64,000 nt of DNA from Talinum fruticosum (taxonomy: Eukaryota; Streptophyta; Magnoliopsida; Caryophyllales; Talinaceae). This document shows positions 45,618-56,261 of this stretch, piece after piece (position 1 is the first letter of the stretch; each line of letters opens with the position of its first letter). Position numbers and translations under genes: made by a program. The stretch covers positions 7,845,501 through 7,909,500 of the forward strand of contig JAITYX010000005.1 in assembly GCA_021018815.1 (NCBI GenBank), in the 5' to 3' direction. Below the pieces are notes generated by a model, which was not told the origin of the DNA, did not search any database, and saw only the letters and a program-made list of their open reading frames with translations.

Positions 45618-47220
45618 GGATGAAGGTTTGCTCGGGAGAGTTTGAGTCACCCTAGAGGGGGTGAATAGGGTGATGGAAGTTTTTCATGGAAACGTTAGCT
45701 CTTTTGTTAACGAAGAGACGAGAGATAGGTTCCGAGTCAAACAAGTAGGGTCGGAAAAGCTTGGACACGTAAATGCTATCACGAATAAATAAGCAAGTCC
45801 AGCGAGAGTAATATGACTGTCTCGAGTCTAGAATGAACTCGGAAAGATAACACTTAGAAATTACGTGGAAACCCTCCTGGGGCAGAAAACCACGGACCGT
45901 GCTAGTCCAAGCACGAAGTCAAATCCACTATTTTGAGTCCACAAAATACCGTGAACGGACTGAACCCGAGTTGCTCCCTTAGACAACTCTATACAAGTTT
46001 TCCGAGACTCGAAATTCCCTTATCTCGATCTAGTACTTCCTAGCTGAGATAACCCTTACAGCTTAGGGGCAACTAAGCTGAGTTAACCCTTACAGCTTAG
46101 TCAAGGGACCTTACAGAGAAAGTAAGAAAGTGTTTGTAACTAAGTACAAGACCTTACAACTCATAAAGTAATAAATTACAGAGTAGGAGTTGTAAGTAGA
46201 AGATTGAGAATGTATACAAAGACTTTGAGCAAGTATGTGTATTAACAATATGTTCGGCAATCTTCAAGTCTTGTGAGGTGGCTTCTATTTATAGATAACT
46301 AGGCAGAGTAGCTGTTATCTTCATCTGCTGACCGAGAGTCCTTTGTGACCGTTGATGAAGCTTTCGAGTCATTCGAAAGTATCCATTGAAATGTGAACAT
46401 TGGACAACGATTTAACTCTCTTGGAAGTCCCAAAACCACTCGGTGGCGTCTTGAAAGATAAGGTGGAAACCACCGTTGAGCTTAGCGTTCCAGTTTTCCA
46501 AATTTGGAAACAGACAGCCACGACACAATCTTCTGCGACTGGAGCGAGAGAAGGTGAAAAGCCATGTCTGCTGGTGATTTGACGTTTTGAAGTCGGTTAC
46601 TTTTGTGGTTTGAAAAAGGTGTATCCTCGTTTGAATAACCTACAAAAGTAAACTAACTTTGGTTCTCAAAGTATAAAATACTTTGGTCCAAGGTTAGACA
46701 CGAGATAATAAAATAATTATGATAATTAAACAACTAATTATCCGAGTCGGAAGAGGAATGGAATTTTCCGAGTTCAATATCCATGAAACTCGGAATTCCA
46801 TCCGACTTAGTCTAAGCGAAGAATCAAGTTCGAGTAAAGAATATCGAGTGAAATAACTTGATATAGACTAAGCAAGAAACATACTAGAAGTACCGACTAT
46901 ATTAGAATAGAGCTAATAACCGGAAGTCGGATCCGAGTGAGGAAAGATGAAATACTGGTCTATTCAATACGCGATAAATCGAGTGATGAGGGACTCGGAA
47001 CCGAGTGAGATATGCATACCAATTTTCCGAGTCACTCAAGGATAAGCAAGAAATATACGAAGTAAAAGTCTGTATCACTTAGATAAGATACCGTATCACT
47101 CGGAAAAGTTTTTAGCAAATAGAGATTGCCTTGGAATCAAAATTCTATAAGTACGAGATTATTATACCTGATTCCTTTTATACAACACGAGAAAAGTGTT
47201 GAGCGAGTGTCCGAGTCTTC
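45618..47220. mobile_element. Unclassified insertion in the A1 leader
   Basis: About 1.6 kb between the A1 primer-binding site and gag, absent from the E4 leader, which reads straight from …ctacaaaaatagc to aagaaacccac. It begins gatgaaggtttgctcggga and soon shows caccctagagggggtgaata with its inverted partner tagggtg. The end reads …gtgtccgagtcttcaccg. Ends are weakly inverted (gatgaag / gaagactcgg). The possible short duplication ccg is too short to trust. An open frame of 60 residues (46,400-46,582) is not convincing. I see no transposase, LTR pair or RNA gene. Confidence 0.6.
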
Positions 47221-47252
47221 ACCGAAACCCACAAAAATCCTGGTATTCAAAC

Positions 47253-48265
47253 ATGAGTGCTAGTATGACATTAGAAGAGAGATTTGAGATGTTGATGAAG
47301 GAAACAAGCGAGCTCCATAGCCGGAATGATTATCTCCGAAAGCAACTTGGGCAATTCATGAGAGATAGGCGTGATCAATTGAGAAGCACATCTCCTCCCT
47401 CTCGACCTGCTCATAGTTCCAACAAGGAAGATGAAGAAGATAATCCCTTTTCTTCTTCGGATGAGCCTAGTGAAAGGAGAACAAGGCGAGGTGCTAGGCG
47501 TGCAACACATCATGACTTCAAAGTAGAATCCCAAAGTTTGAAGGGCGACTAAATCGAGATGAGTTCTTAAATTGGCTAAGAACCGTGGAGAGAATATTTG
47601 ACTATAAGGATGTGCCCGAGGAGAAGAAAGTTAAGCTTGTTGCTCTCAAGCTTAGAGGCTTTGCTTCAACATGGTGGGAAAACTGGGTACACAAACCTAT
47701 AAGGGAAAGGAAGTCCAAGATTAGAAGTTGGGAGAAAATGAGATCAAAACTCAAGGCTCGTTTCTTGCCCCCATCTTACATCCAAGATAGTTGTTCCTAA
47801 CTCCATAACCTACAACAAGGAAGTATGAGTATGGAGGAGTACACTCGTGAATTTGAGAAATTGCTCATTAAGTGTGACATTCAATAAAATGAGGACCAAA
47901 CCATAGTGAGATACCTCGGAGGCCTAGATGCAAAGTATGCTCAAGTAGTGGAATTACAACAATTATCTACTTTTGATGAAGTGTGTCACTTGGCACACTT
48001 GATTGAGCAACAAAAGAAGCACTGTTTTGCCGAGAAAGAAATACCCAAATCCTTTCCACGAAGGAACCCACCCTTTTACAAGGGGAGTTCTCATCCAACT
48101 CCACAAAAAACCCAAACTCCACAAAACAGACCTACGCCCGTTTCTACCCCAAATCTGCTCAAACCCATACCAAGTTCCTACAACCCACGGAAGTGTTTCA
48201 AGTGTGATGGTCTAGGGCACATTGCCTCGAAATGCCCCAATTGTACGGAAGTAACTTTGGTGTAG
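47253..48265 (+). pseudogene. A1 gag
   Basis: The ATG at 47,253 opens M-S-A-S-M-T-L-E-E-R-F-E-M-L-M. The first 100 residues are open. A frameshift near 47,530 falls in E-I-P-E-F-E-G. The core continues from 47,585 (K-L-R-G-F-A-S-T-W-W-E-N-W) to a stop at 47,800 that replaces a codon in Y-S-Q-L. Another stop lies near 47,886. The C-terminus (from 47,906) has the intact zinc knuckle C-F-K-C-D-G-L-G-H-I-A-S-K-C with in-frame P-N-C-T-E-V-T-L-V, then a stop. Confidence 0.88.
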
Positions 48266-49125
48266 TTTCAAGAGCAATCCATGGAGGAAGAGGAGCCCAA
48301 AAAGGAGCTCTACTTGGCGGATAAAATGGAGGAAGTGGTACAAGAAGTGGATGAAGGAGAACTATTGGTCCTAAGAAAGGCATTGAGCGAATTCAAGGAG
48401 TCTAACGAGGAGCAATGTGACAACATATTTCACACTAGAGGAACGGTGCAAGGAAAATTTTGCTCCATTATTGTGGAGGGAGGAAGTTGTACAAATGTGG
48501 CCGCTTCAACCATGATTGAGAAGCTTGGACTAGTTGTTTCGGCTCATCCTCACCCCACAACATTCAATGGTTAAACTAAGGTAAAGGCCTCCAAGTCAAT
48601 TCTAGATGTCTTATTTCATTTTGTATTGGCAAGAATTATCATGATGCGTTGTGGTGTGATATTATTCCCATGGATGCTTGTCATTTGTTGCTTGGGAGGC
48701 CTTCGTTATTTGATAGAAGGGTTATGCAGGATGGATTCATGAACACCTATACATTCACTAAGGATGGAAAGAAGATTACCTTAGCTCCCTTATTCCCAAG
48801 CCAACTCACAAAAACAAAGCCACAAAAGACCCCCACCCAAACCGACCTCCTTCTTGCTTTGGGAGACTCATTCCTTAAAGCAAAACAACATGAGTTTAGA
48901 CCCATGAAAGAGCTCATCTTACTATCCCCAAATGAGTCCGAGAGCCTTACACAAAGCCTACACCCTCTAGCCAAAGACCTACTATCCAAATTTGTCCATG
49001 TCTTCCAAAATGAAATCCCTCTTGGCCTACCTCCACAAAGAACTATCCAACACCACATAGACCTTATCCCGGGAGCTACTTTACCCAACAAACCCGCATA
49101 TAGGATGAATCCTAAAGATGCTTGA
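48266..49125 (+). pseudogene. A1 protease and connection
   Basis: Open 48,281-48,574: acidic spacer E-L-Y-L-A-D-K-M-E-E-V-V and the protease. Its active site reads V-E-G-G-S-C-T-N-V, so the catalytic Asp seen in E4 (V-D-G-G-S) is replaced by Glu. A frame break follows in P-H-P-T-T-F-N-G. The connection is open again 48,649-49,125 with W-C-D-I-I-P-M-D-A-C-H-L-L-L-G-R-P, D-G-K-K-I-T-L-A-P-L-F-P-S and [13 protein letters not shown], where RT starts. Confidence 0.87.
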
Positions 49126-50350
49126 AGAAGTCCAAAGGCAAGTTGATGAGTTGGTGGCTAATTGCCTTGTAAGAGAAAGTAGGAGCCCTTGTGCCATGCC
49201 TACTCTTTTGGTACCTAAGAAGGATGGATCCATGAGAATAAGGGTGGATGGTTGTGCTATAAATAAGATCACTATCAAGTATAGGCATCCCATACTTAGA
49301 CTTGAAGATATGCTAGATGAGCTACATGGTTCCCAAGTGTTCTCCGAGGTGGACTTAAGAAGCGAGATATTATCAAATCCGAATTCGAGAAGGGGATGAG
49401 TAGAAAATGGCATTCAACACCAAGGGTGGATTGTATGAGTAGCTTGTGATGCCATTCAGATTGTCTAACGCACATAGCACTTTCATGAGGCTCATGAACC
49501 AAGTGTTTAGACCTTTTATTGGCAAGTTCGTGGCGGTTTATTTTGATGACATTTTGATATATAGCAAGGATGAGGAAGAGCACCTTGATCACCTTACTCA
49601 AGTCCTTAAACTTTTAGAAGAAGAGAAGTTGTTTGGTAACCTCCAAAAGTGCACATTCTTTATGAGCGAAGTCACCTTCCTTGGCTATGTCTTTACGGCC
49701 ACGGCATTAAGGTAGATGAGGGCAAAATCGAAGCTATCAAAACTTGGCGAACCCCTCAAAGCATTCATGACCTGAGAAGTTTTCATGGGCTAGCATCCTT
49801 TTATAGGCGGTTCATTAAAAACTTTAGCACTATCACCGCACCCATAATCGAAGTTTTAAAGGGCGGTGCCTTCAAATAGAGTGACAAGGTTCAAGAAGCC
49901 TTTGAGATGATAAAGGAGAAGCTTACTCAAACACTGGTTCTAGCTTTGCCTAGCTTTGAAAAGATTTTTGAAGTGGAGCGTGATGCTTCGGGAGTTGGCA
50001 TTGGAGGGGTTCTCTCTCAAAGTAGGGCAACCTATAGCCTTCTTCGGTGAGAAACTTTGTGACTCAAGAAGGAAGTACTCAACTTATGATAAGGAGTTAT
50101 ATGCAATTGTGAGATCTTTGGAGCATTGGAGTCATTACCTTGTAGCCAACGAATTCATCTTACATTCAGACCATGAGGCTTTAAAGTACAGCCAAAGGCA
50201 ACACAAACTCAATCCAAGGCATGGAAAATGGGTGGAGTATTTGCAAACTTTCCATTTTACTATTAAGCACAAGTCGGGCAAGTTGAACAAATGGGTGGAT
50301 GCACTATCAAGGAGGTATCTCTTGCTATTTCAATTACAAACTCAAGTTCT
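49118..50350 (+). pseudogene. A1 RT and RNase H
   Basis: RT fingers (49,118-49,399) with [16 protein letters not shown] and K-I-T-I-K-Y. A break follows in the Y-Y-Q-I segment. The palm (49,446-49,715) has [17 protein letters not shown] and the catalytic Y-F-D-D. The linker is [12 protein letters not shown] (49,649-49,879), with TAG instead of Trp after A-F-K. RNase H is open from 49,956: its first Asp site reads R-D-A-S before a frame change. K-E-L-Y-A-I-V-R-S-L, H-S-D-H-E-A-L-K-Y and V-D-A-L-S-R-R follow, with Val for Ala in the last motif. Confidence 0.88.
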
Positions 50351-51751
50351 TGGTTTTGAGCATTTAAAGTCTTTGTATTCTAATGATCAAGATCTTGGTG
50401 AGTTGTTTCATGATGGTCTAAAACACCCCAAGGGAGAGTTCTTAGTCCAAGATGGTTATCTTTTCAAGGGTACTCGGCTATATGTACCTCGTTGTGGCAC
50501 TAGAGAATTATTGATCCGAGAGGTCCACAATGGGGTTTGGCTGGCCATTTTGGTGTCAACAAGATAACAAGCATGCTAAGGGAGCACTACTTTTGGCCGA
50601 ATATGGAAAGAGATGTGCAAGACATCTTGAAGAGGTGTGCCGTATGTCAAGAAGCAAAAAGCCATTCCCTTCCTTAAGGGCTTTACACCCCCTTTCCAAC
50701 ACCCGATCAACCATGGGAGGATGTGAGCATGGATTTCATCTTGGGGCTGCCGAGAACACAAAGACACAAAGACTGTATTTCTTGTGGTAGTCAACCGTTT
50801 TTCGAAAATGGCTCACTTTATTTCATGCAATAAGACCAATGATGCAACTCAAATGGCTGACTTATACTTGAAGGAGATCGTGAGGCTTCATGGTATTCCC
50901 AAATCCATAGTTTCGGATCGAGATAGCAAATTTCTAAGCTACTTTTGGATTACACTTTGGAAGAAGTTAGGGACCAAGCTACAATTTAGCACAACTTGTC
51001 ACCCTCAAATGGATGGACAAACTGAAATCACCAACCTAACATTGGGAGCACTTTTGAGGGCTTTGATCAAGACCAATATTAAAACTTAGGATCAACTTCT
51101 TGCTTGTGCCGAGTTTGCTTACAATGGAGCTCCAAGTAAGGCTACGGGTGTTAGTCCCTTCAAGGTCGTCTCACGAAGTTGAACCACTAACTCCACTGGA
51201 CTTGACACCAAGGGTCGTGGAAGGAAAACCCAATGTAGAAGTCTGCTAAGCGAGTCCAAGAAATCCAAAGAATGCATGAAAGGATGAAAGCAAAAATTGA
51301 GCTAACCAATGCCGCCTACAAGCAAAGGTTTGACAAGGGGAAAAGAAAGAAGGTTTTTCAGCCCAGAGATCTTGTACGGATACACTTAAGGAAGGAGTGT
51401 TTTCCCTCCAAAAGGAAGAAAAACTTATGCCAAGGGCTGATGGACCATTTGACGTATTAGAGAAAATCAATGAGAATGCCTACAAGGTTGACCTACCCGG
51501 TGAATATGGAGTGTGCCCAAGCTTTAATGTGGTTGATTTGTCCGCCTATTTTGAAGATGATTCATTAGAGAATTTGAGGGCAAATTCTCCTTTGCAAGGG
51601 AGAATGATGGAGAGTCCCAAGCTACCAAGAGCCAAGGGTTGCTAGCTAAGCTACAAGAGGAGATAAATGTATGTGGAGATCAACTTTGGGCACCAAAGTC
51701 CACCATTCTGGTTCAAGTAACACAAGTTGAGCTAGAGCTAAAGGAGCCATG
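50351..51751 (+). pseudogene. A1 integrase with LTR-encoded tail
   Basis: The RH-IN linker is F-G-F/L-G-F-E-H-L-K-S-L-Y. Zinc-binding coding follows around 50,520-50,660 in changing frames. The core is open 50,784-51,089 with V-S-D-R-D-S-K-F and D-G-Q-T-E-I-T-N, so the second Asp and the Glu are kept. The first Asp lies in D-F-I-L-G near 50,735, in another frame. The barrel (51,397-51,645) has P-F-D-V-L-E-K-I-N-E-N-A-Y-K and S-A-Y-F-E-D-D. The purine tract lacks one G (aagggagaa), so the frame slips there. The tail in the LTR stays open in its own frame to TGA at 51,749-51,751. Confidence 0.87.
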
Positions 51752-52503
51752 AGAATCGTCTTGTAAAGACAATTAGTACATAAATAATTGAAGCTTAGAA
51801 GTTGGAGCAAAATAAGTCCTAGAAGAGAGGTCCAAAAGCCCTAAAAACTCATACCAAGCACGAAGGAGTACAATCTACTCGATTTACTTCAAGGACCGAA
51901 TGAACCATGCTCGGTTCTTCAAAGTTAGTCACCGAGGGATGGAATGTGTTGGCAGTATAAGGAAAGTTCTAGAGGAATCATGTGTTGGACTAATTAGAAG
52001 CAAGCTTGCTTAAGGGGAAAGCACTATCTCTAGTGGAAGGAATCAAGTGTTAGATCAATCGAAACAAGCTTGGAGAAGGGGCTAGCTATAGTGTAATCTA
52101 GGCCATTGATCTTGTACATACACTCTTAGCCTTAGATTATGCTTAGCTTTAATCTTTGAGCATTACTTATACTAATTGTATTTGGTTGTAAATGGACAAT
52201 TTTATTAAACATTAAATACAAACCGAGCTTGTGAATGCTCTTCCCCTTTGAAATTCTCAATTGTTATATCCAAGTGTGGCATACTTAGTGGTGCTCGGTT
52301 GAGTCCTTAGGTTTTGCTAGTGGTGATCATTTGTATCTAGCTTAGGCTCGGGTGCCCTAAGACTCTTGAGGTGGTGATTCTGTATCCTTAAGGGACTTAG
52401 TTCTATCCTTAATCAATTCTCCTAGCACTCATTCATCCTCTCTTTTATCCTACCCTTCATAAATCACCGCTCCCCTCTCGGCTTCTTGCTTGGCTATCTA
52501 TCA
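51605..52503 (+). repeat. A1 3' LTR
   Basis: 899 bp, TGATGGAGAG to CTATCTATCA, then the right duplication CCCTT (52,504-52,508). Over the first 150 bp it differs from the 5' LTR at only about ten positions by eye. Confidence 0.9.
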
Positions 52504-53720
52504 CCCTTGGTGTTGAATGCGGTTTTCCACCCATCTCTTTCACGGATTCGAATTTGATAATACTCACTCCTTAAGTCCACCTTTGAAAAACTTGTGAGCC
52601 ATGGAGCTCATCAAGCATATCCTCAAGTCTAGGGATTGGATGTCGATACTTGATGGTTATTTTGTTTATAGCTCATCTGTTCACACAAATTCTCATGGTG
52701 CTATCCTTATTTGGGACTAAAAGAGTTGGGACCACACATGGACTCCTACTTTTTCTCGAAGCCCTTTAGCCATTAGCTCATCAACTTTCCTTTTAATCTC
52801 CATAGCATCCTTGGGGTTTGTTGGGGAGGATGGACCCGGGATTTGGTCAATATGGTGTTGGATGGTTCTATGTGTAGGTGGGCCGAGGGGTATTTCTTCG
52901 GGGAAGACATGAGCAAAGCGAGAATAGTAAAGTTTAGGCTAGGTGGTGCAGGATTGGGGGTGAAGTTCCAGCCTCAATCGGAGCTAGTAGAATCAACTCT
53001 TGTATAGGCCTAAACTCATGTTGTTTTGATTTGAGAAGTGACTCTCCTAAAGTGAGGAGAAGGTCGATTTGGTTGGGGGCCTTTTGTGGCTTAGTTTTTA
53101 TGAGTTGGCTTGGGGTTACTCGGAGCTAAGGTAATTTTTTTCCATCCTTGGTGGAAGTGTAAGCATCAAGAACCCATCATGCATCACTCTCCTATCAAAT
53201 AACCAAGGTCTCCCAAGCAACAAATGACAAGCATCCGAGTGGAATAATATCACACCATAACTAATCATGATAATTCTTTCCAATACTAAATGAAATAAGA
53301 CATCTCAAATTGACTTGAAGGCCTTTACCTTGGTTTAGCCATTGAATGTTGTATGGATTAGGATGAACCGAAGCTATGAGTCCAAGTTTCTCCACTATGC
53401 TTGAGGATGCCACGTTGGTGCAACTCCCACTATCCACAATGATAGAACAAACTTTGCCATGAACCGTGCCTCTAATATGAAAGATGTTTTCTCGTTGCTC
53501 TTCTTTGGGGTCTTTGAAACCGTTCAAAGCCTTTCTTAAAACTAGAAGCTCTCCTTCATCCGCTTCCTGCACTACTTCCTCCATGTCCTCCATAAGGTAA
53601 AGCTCCTTTTCTGGTTCTTCTTCCTCCATTGGCAACTCTTGGTATTCGGCCAAAGTGACTACTCTATGGTTTGGGCATTCGAAGCAATGTGTCCCAAATC
53701 TTGGCATTTGTAGCACCTTC
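52504..53720 (-). pseudogene. H3 RT fingers and protease
   Basis: RT N-terminal part (52,504-52,850) rejoins the palm at 44,601 once A1 is removed. The PR region is open 53,716-53,261: pol begins in the -1 frame relative to gag with C-F-E-C-P-N-H-R-V-V-T-L-A-E-Y-Q-E, then the acidic spacer, then PR with intact D-S-G-S-C-T-N-V, then P-N-P-Y-N-I-Q-W-L-N-Q-G-K-G-L. The connection has frame breaks near 53,255 and 53,130. Confidence 0.87.
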
Positions 53721-54662
53721 TGGTGGAATTGGAATTAGAGGGGGTTTTAGGCAAATTTAGGACAGATTGGGGAATTGGTCGTTTTGTGGAGATTGGGTTC
53801 TTTTGTGGAGTTGGTTGGGGGCTTACCTTATAAAAGGGTGCGTTCGTCGGTGGTATGGCTTTTGGTGGTTCTCTCCGAGCAAACCGGACTTTCTTTTGCT
53901 GCTCAACCTTATGAGCCAAATGACACACTTCATCAAAAGCGAGTATTGTTGTAACTCTACTACTTGAGCATACTTTGGATCGGGACCACCAAGATAACGC
54001 ACTATGGTTTAGTCCTCATTCTCTTGAATGTCACATTTAATCAAAAGCCTTTTAAACTCACGAGTGTACTCCTCTACACTCATGCTACCTTGGTGTAGGT
54101 TGTGGAGTTGAGAATAGCTATCTTGGTTGCAAGTTGGGGGCAATAAATGAGCCTTGAATTTTGTCCTCATTTTCTCCAAAGTTTTGACTTTAGACTTCCT
54201 CTTTCGTACTCTACTATACACTAGATTTTCCCACCAAGTAGAAGCAAATCCCCTAAGCTTGAGAGCAACAAGCTTAACCTTCTTATCCTTCGACACATCT
54301 TTGTAGTCAAAGATCCTCTCTATGGGTCTTAACCAATCCGAGAACTCATCCGGATTTAGACGGCCTTCAAATTCGGGGATTTCCACTTTGAAATCATGAG
54401 AATGGAGTTCGAGCATCTAAAACCTCTCCTTGATCTCCTCTCACTAGGATAATCCGAAGAAGCAAACAGATTATCCTCTCCGTCCTCTTCATTGGAACTA
54501 GGGGTATGCCATGAGGGAGGAGATGTACTCCGTAGTTGATCACACCTATCTTTCATAGACTTTCTAAGTCTGTTTTCGTATGTACTCATTTTGAGCTCTC
54601 AGCTCACCATTATCCTTCATGAGCATCTCAAATATCTCCTCCAAAGTCATGATAGCACTCAT
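53659..54662 (-). pseudogene. H3 gag
   Basis: The ATG at 54,662 opens M-S-A-I-M-T-L-E-E-I-F-E-M-L. A one-base change near 54,570 shifts the frame after N-E-Y. The core (54,416-54,009) has F-E-G-R-L-N-P-D-E-F, A-S-T-W-W-E-N and S-V-E-E-Y-T-R-E-F-K-R. The C-terminus (53,928-53,659) has the knuckle C-Y-K-C-Q-D-L-G-H-I-A and then S-N-A-Q-T-I-E-stop. Gag overlaps pol (which continues in -1) by a few codons there. Confidence 0.86.
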
Positions 54663-54777
54663 TAGTAACCGGGTTTTCTTGTGGGTTTGTGGCTGTTTGT
54701 GTTTGAGGTTTAGGGGATGTGTTTGGGAACGGAAATAGCTTGAACAAGAGGGTAGCCAATAGCTACGATACCAAATA

Positions 54778-55756
54778 TGATGTATCTTCCTAGGTTGAGA
54801 GCAATTTGGCCAGAAACGAGCTATTCGAGTTGATTGTAGAACAAGGGAGAGAGAGCGGAAAAGGAGGGGGTGAGTGTCTAGCGAACCAGCAAGCAAAACA
54901 CTAGAACGAGAGGGGTATTTTTACACACGAGACTAGCACAAAAACAAGCACCAAAATGATGAACACAAAGAGATAGAGAGCAAGTCTTCAATGGATAAGA
55001 AATCACCACCATTAACTACTTGAGGTTCCAAGGTATGGGCTAGATAAGAAACACCACTAGCTTGTTCAAAGGACTTGAAAGGTCACCACTTAGTTTGCCA
55101 CACTAAGATAAGAAATCAAGGATTTTGAGGTAAGGAGCATTTAGCTCACTCGGTTTTTCCTTCATTCAATGCGTCCATTACAACCGAGTATGGAGCACTA
55201 TTTGTAGTGCTTACAAAGGGTAAACGCAAAGCATAATCTAATGGCCATTAGAGGCCTTACATGATCAAGGGATGTGATTATACTAAGCAAAGAGAATAAT
55301 CCAAAAAGATGCTTCCAACAAGAGCGAACATGTGGACACTATTCATGGTGCATTTCGACCGTGTATTAGATTTCCTCTTCTCCAAGCTTCACTTTGATTG
55401 GCTCTAGAATTTGATTCCTTGAATCAAATGAAGTGATTTCGAATTCTCTAGAAAGTTCCATAAGTCGGCTTTGCATCCATGTAGCTTGACTTCTGAATTG
55501 ACCCTCCTAGCATGGACTTTTTGACCTCTTCTATTGTTATTTCGGTTCTACTCCTAGGGACCTTTTATTGGTATCAACATGATCTTGATAAAGGGAGTTT
55601 TCGGGCTCTCCTAACCCATTGCCAACTTACTCAACTCGAACTAGAATGGGCCACTTAGAAACCCAAAGTTGATCCTTGCTCAAAGGTAGCTCCTCTTGTA
55701 CTTTAGCTAGAAAGCCATGACACTTAGTAGCTTGGTTTGTAGGAAGGTCTCCATCA
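54778..55756 (-). repeat. H3 5' LTR
   Basis: 979 bp, TGATGTATCTTCC to TCTCCATCA, beside the primer-binding site complement (acgataccaaata). The target duplication AATGT follows at 55,757-55,761. Confidence 0.88.
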
Positions 55757-56261
55757 AATGTGATCCGTGAAAGTCCGAGGATCATACCATAGTCGGATAT
55801 ATGGGAGGACTTGACTTGAGTTATGCATTGTTTTGGAGCTGCAATAGTACTTAACATTTGATGAGGTGTGTCTACTAGCTTACAAAGTGGAGCAGCAAAG
55901 GAAGGTCAGAATCTTCAAGAGAGAAATCCCAAAAACTCAACCATCTAAGCCTACTCAATTCGGTAAGACTTTTCTAAACCTTACAATCAGTCTAATTCTA
56001 CTGCTCCAAAACTCAATTCCGAGTCTAAGCTTACCGCTACTCGGACTCGGACTCAAAACAAAATTTCTACTAGCCAAAGCCGTAAGTGTTTTAAATGTTA
56101 GGGATTTGGACACTTTGCTTCGAGTGCCCAAATCGAAGGGTAGTCACTATAACCGAGATTGATGAACCAATATGGGATGAGTATGAGCGAGAAGGAGAGT
56201 TATGCCTTCACTGAGAGTATAGAAGAAATTGGTGAAGAGGCTGATGAAAGAGAGCTACTTG
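55757..56261 (+). pseudogene. B2 gag, part 2
   Basis: Picks up B gag exactly where it stopped at 28,335, through the region matching B1 13,705-14,215. It contains V-E-Q-Q-R-K-V-R-I-F-K-R-E, a Ser/Thr/Gln-rich linker, and the knuckle F-K-C-(stop)-G-F-G-H-F-A with the last Cys in the -1 frame. The acidic spacer (E-E-A-D-E-R-E-L-L-V) ends at ACTTG, where a solo LTR interrupts. Confidence 0.84.

Larger units (their letters stand above)
44602..52503 (+). mobile_element. A1, complete family A retrotransposon inside H3 RT
   Basis: 7.9 kb, plus strand, with LTRs 44,602-45,528 and 51,605-52,503 and a perfect target duplication CCCTT (44,597-44,601 and 52,504-52,508). Removing it rejoins the H3 RT codons around cctc-cctt-ggtgttgaatg. 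H5 has the uninterrupted site near 63,620. It has a full domain order and 1.6 kb of extra sequence in its leader (about 45,618-47,220). Scattered stops and frameshifts and a changed protease residue show it is no longer autonomous. Confidence 0.9.
28336..55756 (-). mobile_element. H3, family C element carrying four further insertions
   Basis: Minus-strand C element spread over 27.4 kb. Own parts: 3' LTR 28,336-29,079; IN C-terminal half 29,080-30,989 (split by a hAT-like element) and again 31,211-32,027; IN N-terminus and RH 38,327-39,175; RT 44,201-44,601 and 52,504-52,850; PR and gag to 54,662; 5' LTR 54,778-55,756. The spaces hold E4, D2 and A1. The target duplication AATGT flanks the whole. 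Its own sequence adds up to roughly 6 kb, normal for the family. Confidence 0.85.

Noticed and set aside
46400..46582. 60-residue open frame in the A1 leader insertion
   Set aside because: Short, no domain, no supporting codon pattern, within non-coding sequence.
51397..51751. Chromodomain after integrase
   Set aside because: I looked for the aromatic-rich chromodomain pattern after the barrel in A1, E4 and C' and found none. Only the short Q-L-W tail is present.
55627..55857. Minus-strand 76-residue frame across the H3 LTR border
   Set aside because: It joins B2 gag antisense to the LTR tail by chance. The border at 55,756 is fixed by the target duplication.
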